From Primula veris (lineage: Eukaryota > Streptophyta > Magnoliopsida > Ericales > Primulaceae), in contig OY821751.1 of assembly GCA_963682055.1 (NCBI GenBank), positions 5,890,001 to 5,954,000 of the forward strand: a DNA stretch of 64,000 nucleotides, read 5' to 3'. A program made the translations under genes and the position numbers. Each line of letters opens with the position of its first letter. Position 1 is the first letter of the stretch. Shown here piece after piece: positions 43,724 to 56,384 of this stretch. The notes under the pieces are model-generated. The model was not told the origin of the DNA, ran no database searches, and worked only from the letters and a program-made list of their open reading frames with translations.

Positions 43724-43916
43724 CACTATAAAAAAATGCTCAAATAGCGACGGAATTAGTGACGCTATTTTTTGTTACGAGCTTATTAGCGACGGTTTTT
43801 GTTACGGCTTTGTGACAGTTTAGTCAATTTGTGACGGTTTTGTGACAGTTTAGTTAATTTGCGACAGGTTTGTGACAATTTTTGACTCTCACTAAATCAA
43901 ATATTATTTTGTAGTG
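43724..43916. mobile_element. CACTA-type MITE with TTA target duplication
   Basis: 193 bp, starting CACTATAAAAAAATG and ending TATTTTGTAGTG, with TTA on both sides (43721-43723 and 43917-43919). A 3-bp duplication and CACTA ends define the En/Spm superfamily. The interior repeats GTGACGGTTTTGTGACAG-type units. There is no coding capacity. Confidence 0.85.
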
Positions 43917-44842
43917 TTAATTAAGTCAATTTCAAAAAGAACTTCAGAATTCCTTCACAATCAGATACTATGATTCATAGTCAAAATGTTTTTTTTTTTT
44001 TTTTTATAAGGTTCATGATCAAAAAGTTAAACTACTATAATATCTCAATTATTGTACAACATTTAATCACACATAATTAATCTCTCTTAACTGCTACAGT
44101 AGTACCTAATGAAAATAATAGCTCGAGTTAACCCTATTTTTGCTTTAATAAAAATTTGACCTATTACTTTACGGCTATATATGGTGATCAAGCTTAGCTA
44201 CTACCATAATCACATTTTAATTCATTTGCACTCACTCAATTTGATAAGAGCAAGTTTTTGACATTTTCTCTTAATTAATGATGGATGATCAGTAATTCTC
44301 TAATGAATGAGATAGTAAAATTTAAGCTGGTCCTCCCAAAGTCTTCAAAAACTTTAAAAACAACAGTTTTTTTTTTTAACCGTCATGTGGTTTAAATAAA
44401 AACCGAAAGGTCAGATCATATTGAAAAAAATTCGTTAGAATTATAATGTTTATGTGATCAAAATAAAGAATGTAAGAATTTTTATGTACTATAATTTAAA
44501 AGTAAACCACATTGTCAATTCAGATACTTTTTATGATCTAAATAATGTCTTCACATATAAAAATGACCAGTTAATTATATGTCATACTCACGAAATGTCG
44601 GGTCTATCTTTGGTGGAATTAAACTATATAGAAGCTTTCTTGAAACTTGAAACTACATATAGTGATCATGAACGTTAATTATCCTGAACATGTTTATCAT
44701 TAATATAACTACTAGTATCTTTTTTAAGTGAAAAGTATTCACTTGTATATATAACTAAATTATCAACCACCCCTCTTAGTAATCTGTTCCATTAGCAACT
44801 TAATATAATTGTATAATACCAATTTGTTTATGCATGGCCTCC

Positions 44843-44850
44843 TATATAAG
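44843..44850 (+). promoter_or_regulatory. TATA box of the CASP gene
   Basis: TATATAAG, 112 bases before the ATG. A CT/CA-rich leader (about 44897-44925) follows, as is common in plant 5' UTRs. Confidence 0.6.
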
Positions 44851-44954
44851 CTCTTGCACTCTATTCCTTTTTCATCATCTCAATCTATCACCCTTTCCCT
44901 CTCTCTCTCTCACACACACACAAACTTGTAATATTCATATATATCTCTTTGAAA

Positions 44955-46372
44955 ATGAGCAATTTCGCAACAAAAAGTGATGTTGAAACAAGCCGAGAGA
45001 CTAAAGGGAAACTGGCTCAACTAGCGAGTCATGATCAAGAAGCGAAAGGAAGCTACAAAAGGGGAGTTGCGATATTCGATTTTGTATTGAGGATATGTGG
45101 TTTTGTCGCTGCTATAGCCTCAGCCGCTACCATGGGAACTACCGAACAAACCCTTCCCTTCTTTACTCAGTTCTTTCAGTTCCAGGCAGGCTACGACGAT
45201 ATACCAACTTTCCAGTCAGTACTCTTAATTATTGAACCATTTCTTATACCAACTTTCTCATTCTTTGTTGTTCAATTATTTGTAATGGGAAATTTTTAAA
45301 GGTTTTCATACTACTTTTTTTCTTGCCAAAAGGAGAATCAGAAACATGCACTAGCAAAAAAGTATCCTTTCAAAACTAGGGCGTATGTATGATCAATATC
45401 TACTACCTTTAACATGTTTAAATAATTGAACTTTTCGACAATGGTTCTAACATTTACTTAGCAATGTATTTGATGCTCATGAAAACATGGTGGGATTTTA
45501 AACATATAATTAGCGAGTATCGGTTGCTTGCGAACATAATGGGAATTAATTGATTATAACACAAGCTGGCTTTAAGTTTCTCATGACATTAACTTATACA
45601 ACTAGTCAAGTAAGTAGCTAAGTTTAGTTATAGATCTTCTTGAGTCTAATGTAAAATTACAATCAATCAAGTTACTTTTATGTAAGCTTTTAATTTTTGA
45701 TTAATCTTCTATATATATATGTAGGAGGTGCGTATTAATTCGGTTATGGATTTTTTGTCAAAATTATGCAGGTTTTTGGTGATTGCTATGGCTATAGCTA
45801 GTGGTTACCTTGTTCTCTCAATGCCATTCTCAGTTGTTTGTATCATTCGCCCACATATTACCGCTCCAAGGATGCTCCTAATCATTTTAGACACCGTAAG
45901 CAAATATTAAAGTATCACTAACTTATCATTTATTCTTATAATCCATCTGTTATGAGTATATTAATATGTCAAAATGACGGGTTCGATTGTTGATTTTCAA
46001 ATTACAGATGTCAGTGTTTATATCATATTCCATTTTTTGATGGTTTATCTCAAGATAAACCTTCAGGGAACTTATATAGGGTTATACATTTTTTTGAAAA
46101 AAAGAAAAAAACAGCCAAAAGATGAGGATCCAACTTAATTTTTTCTCCATATATAGGTGATTCTTGGTTTGACGACCGGTGCTGCTAGCTCAGCTGCAGC
46201 TATTGACTTTTTGGCCCACAATGGAAACCAAGACGCAAACTGGCTACCCATATGTCAACAGTTCAACGACTTCTGTCAAAAGGCAAGTGGGGCCGTGGTG
46301 GGATCCTTCATCACAGTAGTCATCCTTATATTTTTGGTGTTTTTGTCTGCAGTGGCTTTACGACGACATTGA
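44955..46372 (+). CDS. CASP: Casparian strip membrane domain protein (CASP), three exons
   Basis: Exons are 44955-45214, 45772-45895 and 46157-46372, with GT/AG borders and phases that join, giving 199 residues. There are four membrane segments ([77 protein letters not shown]) with short cytosolic ends. The first extracellular loop, [20 protein letters not shown] then PTFQ, is the signature of true CASPs of seed plants, and the second loop carries the paired Cys ([12 protein letters not shown]). CASPs form the endodermal scaffold that directs lignin to the Casparian strip. Expression is expected in root endodermis, which is known of the family rather than seen here. The gene looks intact. Confidence 0.95.
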
Positions 46373-46792
46373 GAAAAGGTAAAAGGAGAGACGAAATGGC
46401 TTCGAATTGGACATATATAGTTTGATGGTGTTTTGCGCTACATATGACAGAGGATCAAGTTGATGTGAGTTTGTGTGCATAGAATTGTTGTGGCTTCTGC
46501 GTGGTACGGTTTTTTTTTAGTATTTTAGTGTGACATTTTCTTGTCCTAGTCGAAAGCATTAACGCTTTCGATGAGATTAAAGAAGAATCTTCTTATTTTG
46601 ATTATGTAAGTGAATGTTTTATAAAAGTGTTCTTTTTCGTGCTGGTGAGTTTGTTGCGTATTCACATGTTATGACCGCCCGTCTTGACTTGTTCATATTG
46701 ATCATTTCACTGTCGATTCCGGTAATTTTGATTCATATAATTGTTGAAATACAAATACCCTGTGATTGGTCTATCATGCATAGATAAGAAAT

Positions 46793-48051
46793 TGTTAGGA
46801 CCAGATTTCTGGTCTAAATATTGTTTATTGTCTATTGGTTTTTACTAAATAAATCCTAACTGTTATTAAGAACTAAGACAGGATTGACAGGTTCCAAGTA
46901 CCAGTTGCAACCTCAGTTACAACCTACTAAGTTAGTAGTATTAGGTTTCAAGTACTAGTTGCAACCTAAGTTACAACCTGTGTTGACAGGTTTCAAGTAA
47001 TGTTGCAACCTCAGTTGCAACCACGAGTTCCAACCTACTGCGAAGCAGAATTCTGTCTTGTTTCATTATTCTACATTACTACTTGTTTAATGTTAAATCA
47101 TTTTAAAGTATGTAGGATATATTCTCATATAGTCTTAACATGGTTAATATGCGTATATTGAGAATATCAAAGTGTTAAGGAAAGATGTTTTATAAAAGAT
47201 ATAAAGAGAATAGTTTATAAGGTTATGTTTCCTTTTAATATATATATCTCTATTCTTATGCTTGTCCTTATCACTTGTTTCAATCTTTTGATCCTTATAA
47301 TATTCAGTAAAGATATGTTTAAAGATTGATTGATATGTGGAGTTAAATGTTTCATATGTTTATGAAAAGATATTATCTTTAAGAGATCATATCTTTATAT
47401 GTTTCCTTTCAAAGGAAAAGATTAACTCCTACTTTCAAGTGTGTTACTAAACAGGTATTAATCAAAGATGATTAGAGTCAATCCATGCTGAAGAATCTCG
47501 TGATACTTGGAGAGATTGAAGCTAATCAACCTAGTCAAAAGCAATCAAAAGATATTGAAGATAGAAGATTGTTTTTACTTGTTTATATACTTAGTAACTT
47601 AAGCTTGTAAAGGTGTGTGTTCTAAATTATAAAGAACTCATTCTTGAGAGAATACACGTGAGCTTTAAATAAGAAAACAATGGTGGGATGCCATTGATTT
47701 ATATTTGATAGTTATAGAGTAGGAGCAATATAGTGATAGGCAGAAAAACCTAGAGGGAGTCTAAGTTTTTCATTAAGATTTGAGTCATATATTGTAAGCT
47801 TTTTATAATATCATAATCTGGGTAAGTGCCCCGGAGACGTAGCCTAGTTAGGTGAACTCCGTTGTTAAATGTGCGTGTGAAGTATTTCCAAATACATTTA
47901 ATTTTAAAACAGTTCTGTCCATTAATACACTTGGTTCCAACTGCAGTTCCAACCTCACTTGGAACCTTATACACTTGGTTCCAACTGCAGTTCCAACTCC
48001 ACTTGGAACCTTACTGCAAAACTGCATCTAGAACAGCGGATAGGAATTTCA
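46793..48051. repeat. Probable solo LTR (Copia-like) with GAAAT duplication
   Basis: A block beginning TGTTAGGACC and ending GGAATTTCA is flanked by GAAAT on both sides (46788-46792 and 48052-48056). It contains 'gccccggagacgtagcc' and 'gaactccgttgttaaat', phrases typical of plant Copia LTRs. It also has repeated GTTGCAACCTCAGTT and GGTTCCAACTGCAGTTCC units near both ends. There is no internal coding region. The right end rests mainly on the duplication. Confidence 0.6.
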
Positions 48052-48607
48052 GAAATATTAATTGGGCTTACATTCTATATGATTTTTTTTCAAAATAGGA
48101 TTGAGGGCTGAAACCGTATAAGTTCTAGATGTTTTAATCAAAATACATAAAAACAAAATGTTCTCGTTTGTGAATTTCCGGGGTACAACCCTGTAACTGT
48201 ATGCACCTAATTCTATCTCCCAGTTACCATCTATTCAACCATTTGTCATTATCTTTACGGTACATTGTTCTTGCAGCTGCGATGAAGTTAGCCATGGTGA
48301 TTGTAAATATATGAGCAAATTTGGAATCCCTGATACAGCTGTTTAGGTCCCTTTATAATGGGGATCAATACTAAACTATCTAATCCCGATGCACTAAAGT
48401 TTCATTATTTTTAGTCTTGCTTAATTCCTTCTCAGTTTTGGTCCTATATTTGATAACATTCTATGATTTGTAATTTGCTATTATGGATAGAATTAGTACT
48501 TAAGCCTTGATATCTATTCCAACTAGCTAGTAAGAAGCTGTTTGGTTCTTATCCGGTATATATACATAATCAATAGTGAGCCTGATGGTTTTATTGAGAG
48601 ATAGAAA
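48052..48607. other. Spacer between two solo LTRs
   Basis: No coding region or repeat boundary seen. Confidence 0.3.
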
Positions 48608-50021
48608 TGTTGGTTTCCGTGTACGAAATAACAATTAACAATAAATAAAGGACTAAACAAGAATTAATTAAAACCAGTGTAATCTTTATTAATTTCCAAA
48701 TGGAATACAATAAACTGATTACAACATGTAGGTACTGAAACGTAAATAAAACAAACGTTATCAGATTATTATTAATTAATAATCTGATGTACTGATTTGT
48801 AATTATTAGAAACTGCCGGACTGGAAAGTATAAACTTAACAGCCGGACTGTTCTGTTTGAAATTGAAATTACAGGACTGAATTGAAACTATTCTAATTAC
48901 AGAATTAAATTACAGAATAGTAATTACAGCAAAAAACAGAACTTTAAACTAATTACAGATAAGTACAAACAGAATATAAAGCTACAGCTAAGGACAACAA
49001 TTGAAATACTAAAATAAAAAGGACATAATTGAATGCGTAAATGAAATGGACAGAATTAAAAGACGTAAATGAAATGGACAGAATAGAATAAAATAAGACG
49101 AGGCTACTGTTAACAGTATGCCCTTAACCGATATTCGCCCAACCACCTTAAGGTTTCTGGTTGCGTTGGCGCTTCGATCCCAAGGTACAACGTCTCGGAT
49201 GACTCGCCGGAAACTGGCGACGAGTCAAGATCGAGCTGTTGGTGGGTGGTTCTCTCTGGTTCTAAAATGTAATGCTGTTTTTGAGAGATGATATATGCTT
49301 CTGTATTTTATTTCAGAATATTGTGTTTGACATGTGGGGGGTCTGCCTATTTATAGGTTTGCTGAGTATCTCAGCCATTAATGTCACTTTACTATTGTCA
49401 GTTTTCGAAAATCGAAACTGCAGTATTAACTTTGCAATCAAATCATATTTATTGCAACAGTTACAGCTTTGCTGGAAGTTTTTCCCGAAACAGGCGCACT
49501 TTTTCCGAACAGGCACGCTTTTCCCGAACATGCACGCTTTTCCCGAACAGGCGCACTTTTCCCGTCGAGTAAGCCCGCCCGTCGAGCAAGCCCGCCCGTC
49601 GAGCAAGCCCGCCCGTCGAGCAAGCAAGCCCATGTGTGGTACACAATACACACATGTGTATATGGACACACTATTTGATATCCACATGGGATACCCTAGT
49701 ATATATATTGTAAAAATCACTCATGATTTTCCAATGTGGGATAACCCTCATGGGTTAAATCACATTTCTTTTCTCATTTTCCAGCATTGGCTTTATTGCC
49801 TCTTTCGAGTACCAACCTTCGAGTCCAATTATCATTCACACCCTTCCTCCGAATAGGTCATGCGATATACCGTTGCGAAGCTAGTTGCACGAGCTACTCA
49901 ACCGCATTGAGTATGGCCTCAGAAAAACTGAGGAGTCGCATTGAAAATTGACTCAAAGATGGTCCCTGACCACTTGGAACAACCATGTATAAAATACATG
50001 TTTTCCTACATTTTTCCAACA
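48608..50021 (-). repeat. Solo LTR of the Copia family seen at the left edge
   Basis: 1414 bp, TGTTGG to CCAACA, nearly identical to 1311-2648. AGAAA flanks it on both sides (48603-48607 and 50022-50026), so it is a complete LTR left by recombination between the two LTRs of an element. Its GC-rich internal repeats (about 49480-49630, CCCGAACAGGCGCGC- and CCCGTCGAGCAAGCC-type units) are expanded compared with the other copy. Open frames inside are read from these repeats and are not genes. The TATAAATAG box faces left (about 49355). Confidence 0.95.
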
Positions 50022-51330
50022 AGAAAACTCCATGGCCAATTAGTCTACTCATCTTGTATAGATTATAAAGATTTACAAGACATCCATATATTGCAAATGA
50101 GTGTTTAGAATACATTTTGAAACACTTCTGTCTTTTCTCTAATATAGAAACCTTAGCCAATCTTGCACCGCCGCAGGGCGCCTTTCATGCTTCCCCCTCC
50201 CTCGAATTCTCTATCTGCCATCCTTTTTCCGAGACTCCACCTCCCCCTCTCCCTTTCCTAGCACGTCATCCGTCATCTTCTGTACCTTATTGTTGGAATT
50301 TTGTATTACTACAAAACCGGCTTTATCCAACTATATGCCCCGATGTAGATGGGTTAACTTTTATGAAACAATTCGTACTTTATACCAAATCGAAGTACTT
50401 TTTGAGGGCTTCGAAATGGTATAAGGTATGCAGAAAACTAATAATTGGTGTGAAAGATATTGTCTAACAAAGTGGGAACACAGGGGGTATTTCGAAAATG
50501 AGTTAAATAACTCATCTGTTTGAAACCGAACAATTTAATGGTTTATACTTTATATACTATGCTTTTTGACAAGAGCTTGGGGCCTTGGGGCTCTGTGTTT
50601 TCGGGTGATAGGGGTGAGTCTTAGATAATTTTTGTCTCGGTCTCGTCCATTCGACCCACCTGTCGGTCAGTGGTCGTGGCGAGGCGCAGTGGGGTGCGGT
50701 GTACACGCTGGTTCGTGAGCCTGCCACATGGCACCCTCTCATTCCCTTATACTTTTTCCCGTCAAAACATTAACCGTCTTGATCCAAAGGTTGCAACCTT
50801 TCGAGGAGAGGTTACTGCAAGTTTGAAGAGTTGCAAACTGCACCGTTTAGTGTGAAAATTCATAATTGTTAGCATTTAACAAGAGTTACTTTTCAATAGT
50901 TTGAAATGGATGTGCATTAAATTTGAGTGTTGAAGCATTTATGTTACCAAAATTTCTATTAGTAGGTTCTTGAACATAAAAATAGTAAAGGTCCGGCTTG
51001 CGTATGTGTGATATTGGAAGGGGTGGATCACTATGAGCCTATTCAAACCATAGTATACCACGTTCATCATCAGAGTTCGATTGCTGACGCACCCAAAACG
51101 GGTTACCCAAAAAGGTTATTAATTATATATATAAAAATTGAAACCATGAAGTTACATGGGTGCAACTCTATTTCTTACGCTAAAGCTAACATAAAATCAG
51201 TCTTCATGTAATGGGTATTCATTGATTTCAGATCATAAATGCTACAAAATAAGTGTTTATCACTTTAAGTGAGTTGTGAAAACATCACACTGTAAGAAAA
51301 TATCCTAATAACAAGACACTCTGTAGCTAT
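50022..51330. other. Intergenic DNA
   Basis: Somewhat GC-richer than average at 50160-50290 and 50570-50760, but no credible gene model or known protein motif was found. Confidence 0.3.
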
Positions 51331-52100
51331 CCTTAGGGTTGGGGAAAATTCCGGAAATCCCGACCGCATCCGAAAAGAGTGCCGATCCGAAAATGTCGGG
51401 TTTTGTTATGACCCGACAAACTTCGGGATCGGATGAAAATTTTGATTTCGTCAGGTGTTCCGACCCGATTTTCTAATTAATTTTATATTTTATATTATAT
51501 AACATGATATTTTTTATTTCAACACTAAAATATAAATTAATTTATATCAAATAAAAGTGATGAGAATCGAACATTTTATCTCTAGCATGTAATATAAGAA
51601 CTCTACCATATGAGCTACAATACTTTTTGTTTCATATATTAGTTATAATTACATAAGTATAATATATATATTTGTAGTTTTGAATATATTAAACTATTAA
51701 AATAAAAAAAATATAATTAAATTAAAAAGTTATATTGTTACTTCAAAAAAGATAAATGATTAATATTTTCCGATTATAAAAATTATAATGATAATGTATC
51801 TCAATTATTATGATAATTGTTGCTTGTGTGAATAAAACTAAATATTAAAAGAATCTGATAAAAAAACGTATCAAGTTTTTTATTTACTCTATTATTTGTA
51901 TTTTCACACTATGTTTTTTACTATATGTTAATTTCTTTTTGCTTTTGTTAGAAGTGTTATTTTTAAACTATAATTATGTTTCGTGTTAATAACATGTTTA
52001 GACTTCTCAAATAAAAATTGTTAATAAAAAATGACCTTGTCGTAAAATAAAAAAGATATGTTGGGAGATTCGGGATAAATCTATCCCGATCTTATAGGAT
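51331..52100. other. Possible degenerate transposon with tRNA-like segment
   Basis: CCGACC/CGGGAT-rich sequence occurs on both sides ('aaatcccgaccgcatcc' at about 51354, 'gggataaatctatcccgatc' at about 52071) around AT-rich DNA. Ends and target duplication are not defined. Confidence 0.35.
51558..51626 (-). other. tRNA-like sequence (pseudo-tRNA)
   Basis: On the minus strand there are an A-box-like TAGCTCATATGGTAG and, about 30 bases on, a B-box-like GTTCGATTC, with tRNA-like spacing. The acceptor and T stems do not pair well, so it is a relic rather than a working tRNA. Confidence 0.45.
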
Positions 52101-52189
52101 CCCGAAAATATTAAAGTAGAATATATGAAATATGTGGTGAATTATATTGTGTTTATGTAAAATATTATGCAATTTCGACTAAACTATAT

Positions 52190-52505
52190 GCACTTTCAAC
52201 TGAAGTAGATGCAATTTTGACTAAAGTATATGCATTTTCAGCTGAACCACATGCACTTTCTGCTGAACTAGATGCACTTTTAGCTAGAGTGCATCATGTT
52301 TAGCTGAAAGTGCACGTGGTTCAGCTAAAAGTGCATCTAGTTCAGATGAAAGTAAATCTAGTTAAGATGAAAGTGCATCTAGTTTGGTCTTGTCAGTCAA
52401 AAATACATCTGGTTCAATAAAAGTGTCTCTAGTTAAGCTGAAAGTGCATCTCGCGTAGCTGAAAGTACATCTCATGCAGCTGAAAGTGCATATAGTTCAG
52501 CTAAA
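52190..52505. repeat. Minisatellite with inverted halves
   Basis: A unit of about 25 bp, AACTAGATGCACTTTCAGCTG and variants, runs in one orientation to about 52290. After that it runs inverted (CAGCTGAAAGTGCATCTAGTT) to about 52505, giving an imperfect palindrome of tandem repeats. Confidence 0.8.
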
Positions 52506-52524
52506 ATGACATCTATTTCAGTCG

Positions 52525-52725
52525 AAAAACCGAGTCCAACAGGCAACGTCCATCGAACCGAGTCCAACAACCAACGTCCATCGAACCGAGTCCAACAGCC
52601 AACGTCCATCGAACCGAGTCCATCAGACAACGTCCATCGAACCGAGTCCATCAGACAACGTCCATCGAACCGAGTCCATCAGACAACGTCCATCGAACCG
52701 AGTCCAACAGCCAACGTTATTGTTT
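52525..52725 (+). repeat. 28-bp minisatellite, about seven copies
   Basis: Units of CGAACCGAGTCCAACAGCCA plus ACGTCCAT, with ACC/ACA/TCAG variants. A short open frame runs across it because 28 is not a multiple of three and every phase is open; it is not regarded as a gene. Further copies of the previous minisatellite unit follow at 52728-52775. Confidence 0.85.
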
Positions 52726-52789
52726 AGTTGAAAGTGCATCTAATGCATATATTTCAGTTGAAAGTGCATCTTGTTTTTATGAATTCTTT

Positions 52790-53260
52790 TCCATATTTGT
52801 GTTTTTTACATTTTTATAATTTTTTGTGTATTATTTTTTTTAATTTTTGGTGTTTTTTTTTTTGGAAAATACGTTTTTATGATTTAAAAAAAAAAATTTA
52901 TGTTTTATGTGTTTTTTTTTTATAAAAATACAAAAAAAAATTTGTGATTTTTATCCTTTTTTAATAGTTTTTGTGAATTTTTTAGGAACATACATTTTTG
53001 TGATTTTTTTCATTTTCTTTGAATTTTTTTTAATAATTATAGTTTTCTTGATTTTTTTGGTAAAGATACATTTTTTTGTGGGTTTTTTGTGATTTTTTAT
53101 AAAAATAATTTTTGTGATTTTTTCCTTTTTTTTGTGATTTTCCATTTTTTTATAACTTTTTGTGAATTTTTTACATTTTTTATAATTTTTTTCGAATTAT
53201 TGTGATTTTTTTTCAGTTTTATAGAATTTTATTATAATTTAAAAATATTTTTTTGAGTTT
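52790..53260. repeat. T-rich low-complexity DNA
   Basis: TTTTTGTGATTTTTT-type repeats dominate. The same motif fills the centre of the foldback at 61592-63071. Confidence 0.7.
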
Positions 53261-53817
53261 ATAGAGAGGTAAACCATTTATATTATATTTTGGGTTATAT
53301 AATGGTGTTTTGGTAAATAAAACTAATAATTAAAAAGTGTTAGCTAAGGGGAATATGAACTTTTTAAGGTATTTAAGAGGAATATAAGTTGCTATAAAAT
53401 AACTATAGGAATTCCCTCAATTTTAAACTATATCTCTAATAATGTACTTATCCTCTAAAAATGAGCATTGTCTTGTTGACCAACTAATGAACCTTTATTG
53501 TATGGAAACTTTTATTTGATAGAAATCCGCAACTCAAAAGATTACAATAAGTTAGTATGCAATCAAAATTTGATTTGTAATAACTAATTAAGTCTTTGTA
53601 TAAAAAAAATTAGCCTCTCCAAAAATTTTGAGTATCAAGCAACAAATAAACATTAATTGTATGAAATTTCCGCCCATAGATATCAGTAATTCAAATGGAT
53701 CCCAATTTAATTTTCATTAATAATTTATTTTAAGATTACTAAATAAATAATTTGATTCGCAATGAATGCAGTCGTTTGACTTTGCTAAACGACAACTCTT
53801 TATTCAACGACATTGGC

Positions 53818-53826
53818 TATATAAAT
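53818..53826 (+). promoter_or_regulatory. TATA-like box upstream of the hairpin
   Basis: CTATATAAATGG, about 235 bases before the hairpin at 54056. It could be a promoter but has no supported gene other than the hairpin. Confidence 0.3.
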
Positions 53827-54055
53827 GGTGTATGGTTGCACTTATTCTTCATCAGGTTTGTCCGGTCCGGCCCTCGGTCTTTTCCTTTCTCTAAGGTTTC
53901 CATAATTCCTTATCTGAGTGATCTCAATACAATCCACTTTAGGTTCTACCTTTCCCTCTCAGTTATAGGTTTACAATTTCTTTTATTATGTTATTTAGCG
54001 TATTCGATTTCTCTAAATCGAATAGGGAAGTTAAGGGAGTACTTGCGACTGTAGA

Positions 54056-54132
54056 GTGACACAGTTGGATCAGACATGAACAAACCATGCACATATGCAT
54101 GTCTTGTTCGCGCTTGATTCAACTGTTGTCAC
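54056..54132 (+). ncRNA. MicroRNA-like hairpin
   Basis: The two arms GTGACACAGTTGGATCAGAC... and ...TTGATTCAACTGTTGTCAC pair over about 36 positions with only about four mismatches when G-U pairs are allowed, one single-base bulge and a 4-base loop (CATA). Partial pairing continues outward for roughly 15 bases. I do not recognise a known microRNA family. It could equally be a small MITE or other inverted repeat. Confidence 0.35.
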
Positions 54133-56067
54133 TTTACTTGCAATTTTGTGAAATGCTACACGTAATGGGGTGTAGTTGTAATTTTATAATATGTGGGGTA
54201 TTTATAATGTGGTTGGATGATCATGGATAGTATAATTTTTCTTTCTGTGTTTGATATGTATATATAAACGTTAGTTGCTCCGTAAATAATTGAACATCCA
54301 AATTTATTTATGTTTATTGCTTAATTATTAAAGTTATCTATTATGCATATTCTCGTACAATATTTTGCGATGGTTGGCTAAATTGGTGATTAACTTGAGT
54401 GTTCTTGTTCGGAAATAATTCAATTCATAATCCTTGATCGATAAATAATGAATGAAAATGATAAATTCCCACAAATGCCTACCTAACTCATTAGACCACA
54501 AAATGGTATATTATTTAGGCTAAAAAGGACTGTTTTAACAATTTTAGAGCTAATTCTAGCATATTTATGCGATTTCAAGTTAACTCACTGTTTTTCCAGA
54601 TTATTTGCGTTTATTTGTGCTTTTCAGGTAAAAGTGGCAGTTAAAAAAAAGTAACTTACGTGAATGTAATGAAGTCTAAATGGGCCAGAGTGAAGTAAAC
54701 AAGCTAAAGTCAGGTCAAGAGACCTTCATACGAAGTCTGGATCAGCCCAAGCAAAACCCGATGAGCCAAGAAACCCAAAACACAATGACCTTATAGAAGC
54801 TGATATTGATCGGTCAACCTGACCGATCAACTTAATCGGTCAAAACAGTTCAATTTTGAATTCAGATAGGATAGAGTTTGTTATTTGGTTATTCTATATA
54901 TCTCGAAAAACTAGATCAATAGAAAAATTCAGAAGTTACAGTTTCGAATAGTGTAAACAAAAATCTCATTTCCATCCCTCTTAATATATTTTTTCCATTT
55001 TTTTGTTGAAACGTGTTCGGGCTTTCATTTAATGTGTGGATTGCTATTTTCTCGGCTTGCGCAAGTTAAGTATCCTTTTGAGTATTTTTAATACTGAATT
55101 GTTTGCTTAATCTTGGTGTGTGATCTTGCATAATTAATAATTAAACAAGTATTTATAGCTTTTCTTGTGTTTTGAACTTGACAAATTTAGAATTGTTAGG
55201 TTATATTGAAAGTGCTCGTTGCGAAATCCTTCTCATGGTTGCTACAAAATAAACGTAATAGGAATTAAAACCTTGTCATCGTTAGAGTAGTAAATGTGTT
55301 AAGTTGAGTAGACGTCTACACTTTAATTAGAAAATATAGAAAAGAGTAAATCGGTGTTCTTAACACACATTTCCGAGTTATTAGAATTGCAAATCAACCT
55401 GGTTAATTCCTCGTGGATTCCACATACTCCTGGGATTTTTATATTGCAACCGCACTCGTACTCTTGTGAGATTACTTGCGTGGTAAAAAAAACCTTCGGA
55501 GGGCAGCCACTAACTATTAAATTTTTTAACTGAAAATAATATGTAGCCGCGCATATTTTAGTGATTTGTTAAAAGTTTTAAGTTCTCATATTACACTTAC
55601 AGGATGGGATCAAGTTTAGTACTGCAAGTAGACATGTTGCTAAGCATAAGGAATATAACAATCTCCTCATTTGACAAAGAGCTCGTTGATATTGTTGGTC
55701 TAATATTTTGACCGATGAATCTTCTTCAAAATTTTCCTTTTACAAAGGCTTTCGAGTTTGCATTTTTGGTATTTCTGATAAGTATTGAAAGCATACTCGA
55801 TCCGTGTGATATGATATGATGCCGTTATATTGAAATTTCCTTTTTAATTAATTGCTTACCGAAAGATGTGAGGTCCCAAAGGGTAGTAGCATGAAAATCT
55901 TCGCCAAATGTTGTACTGATATGCACTTTAAGAATTACGAAATCACAAAAAACATCCACTTGTTATTCCATAAACTTTCTTCGGATTTTCTGAAAAAATA
56001 GAGCATCAAAAAGAAGATCGGCTATTTTTATGTGCATTTAGTTTTACTAGATTTTAGATTCACAAAT
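54133..56067. other. Intergenic DNA with possible LTR-element leader remnant
   Basis: GATCGGTCAACCTGACCGAT repeats (about 54810-54842) are a short inverted repeat. Around 55400-55470 the text 'ctcgtggattccacatact' and 'actcttgtgagattactt' resembles untranslated leaders of plant gypsy elements. No coding region supports that. Confidence 0.3.
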
Positions 56068-56384
56068 CAGCATTTCCCCAAGTTTTTTTTTTTTTTTATT
56101 TTATATAAATGGTGGGTAAAACACATATTTTTATTAATTATTGGAAAATAAAATACGAAAGAAAAAACCCCACAAACAGAAATAAAGTGCTGCTAAATTT
56201 ACAACTACAAATTGCAGCAACTTGAAAGAAATAAAACTTTAGATAGAAACTAAAAAGAAAATTCACTAGAAACTTAAGATGCCTCTTGGCGAAAATCCTT
56301 TTATTTATTGGAACCACATCTTCGTTGACCAAAATGGATCTCAGACCATTTTGCGACATTCTCTCTCTTCTCATCCTTTCTTCT

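Noticed and set aside
49272..49856. Long open frames on both strands within the solo LTR
   Set aside because: They run through GC-rich tandem repeats and LTR control sequence, have no family resemblance and are not conserved in the sister LTR.
52506..52727. 73-codon open frame with repeated NVHRTES
   Set aside because: It is a 28-bp minisatellite open in all phases, with no promoter or homology.
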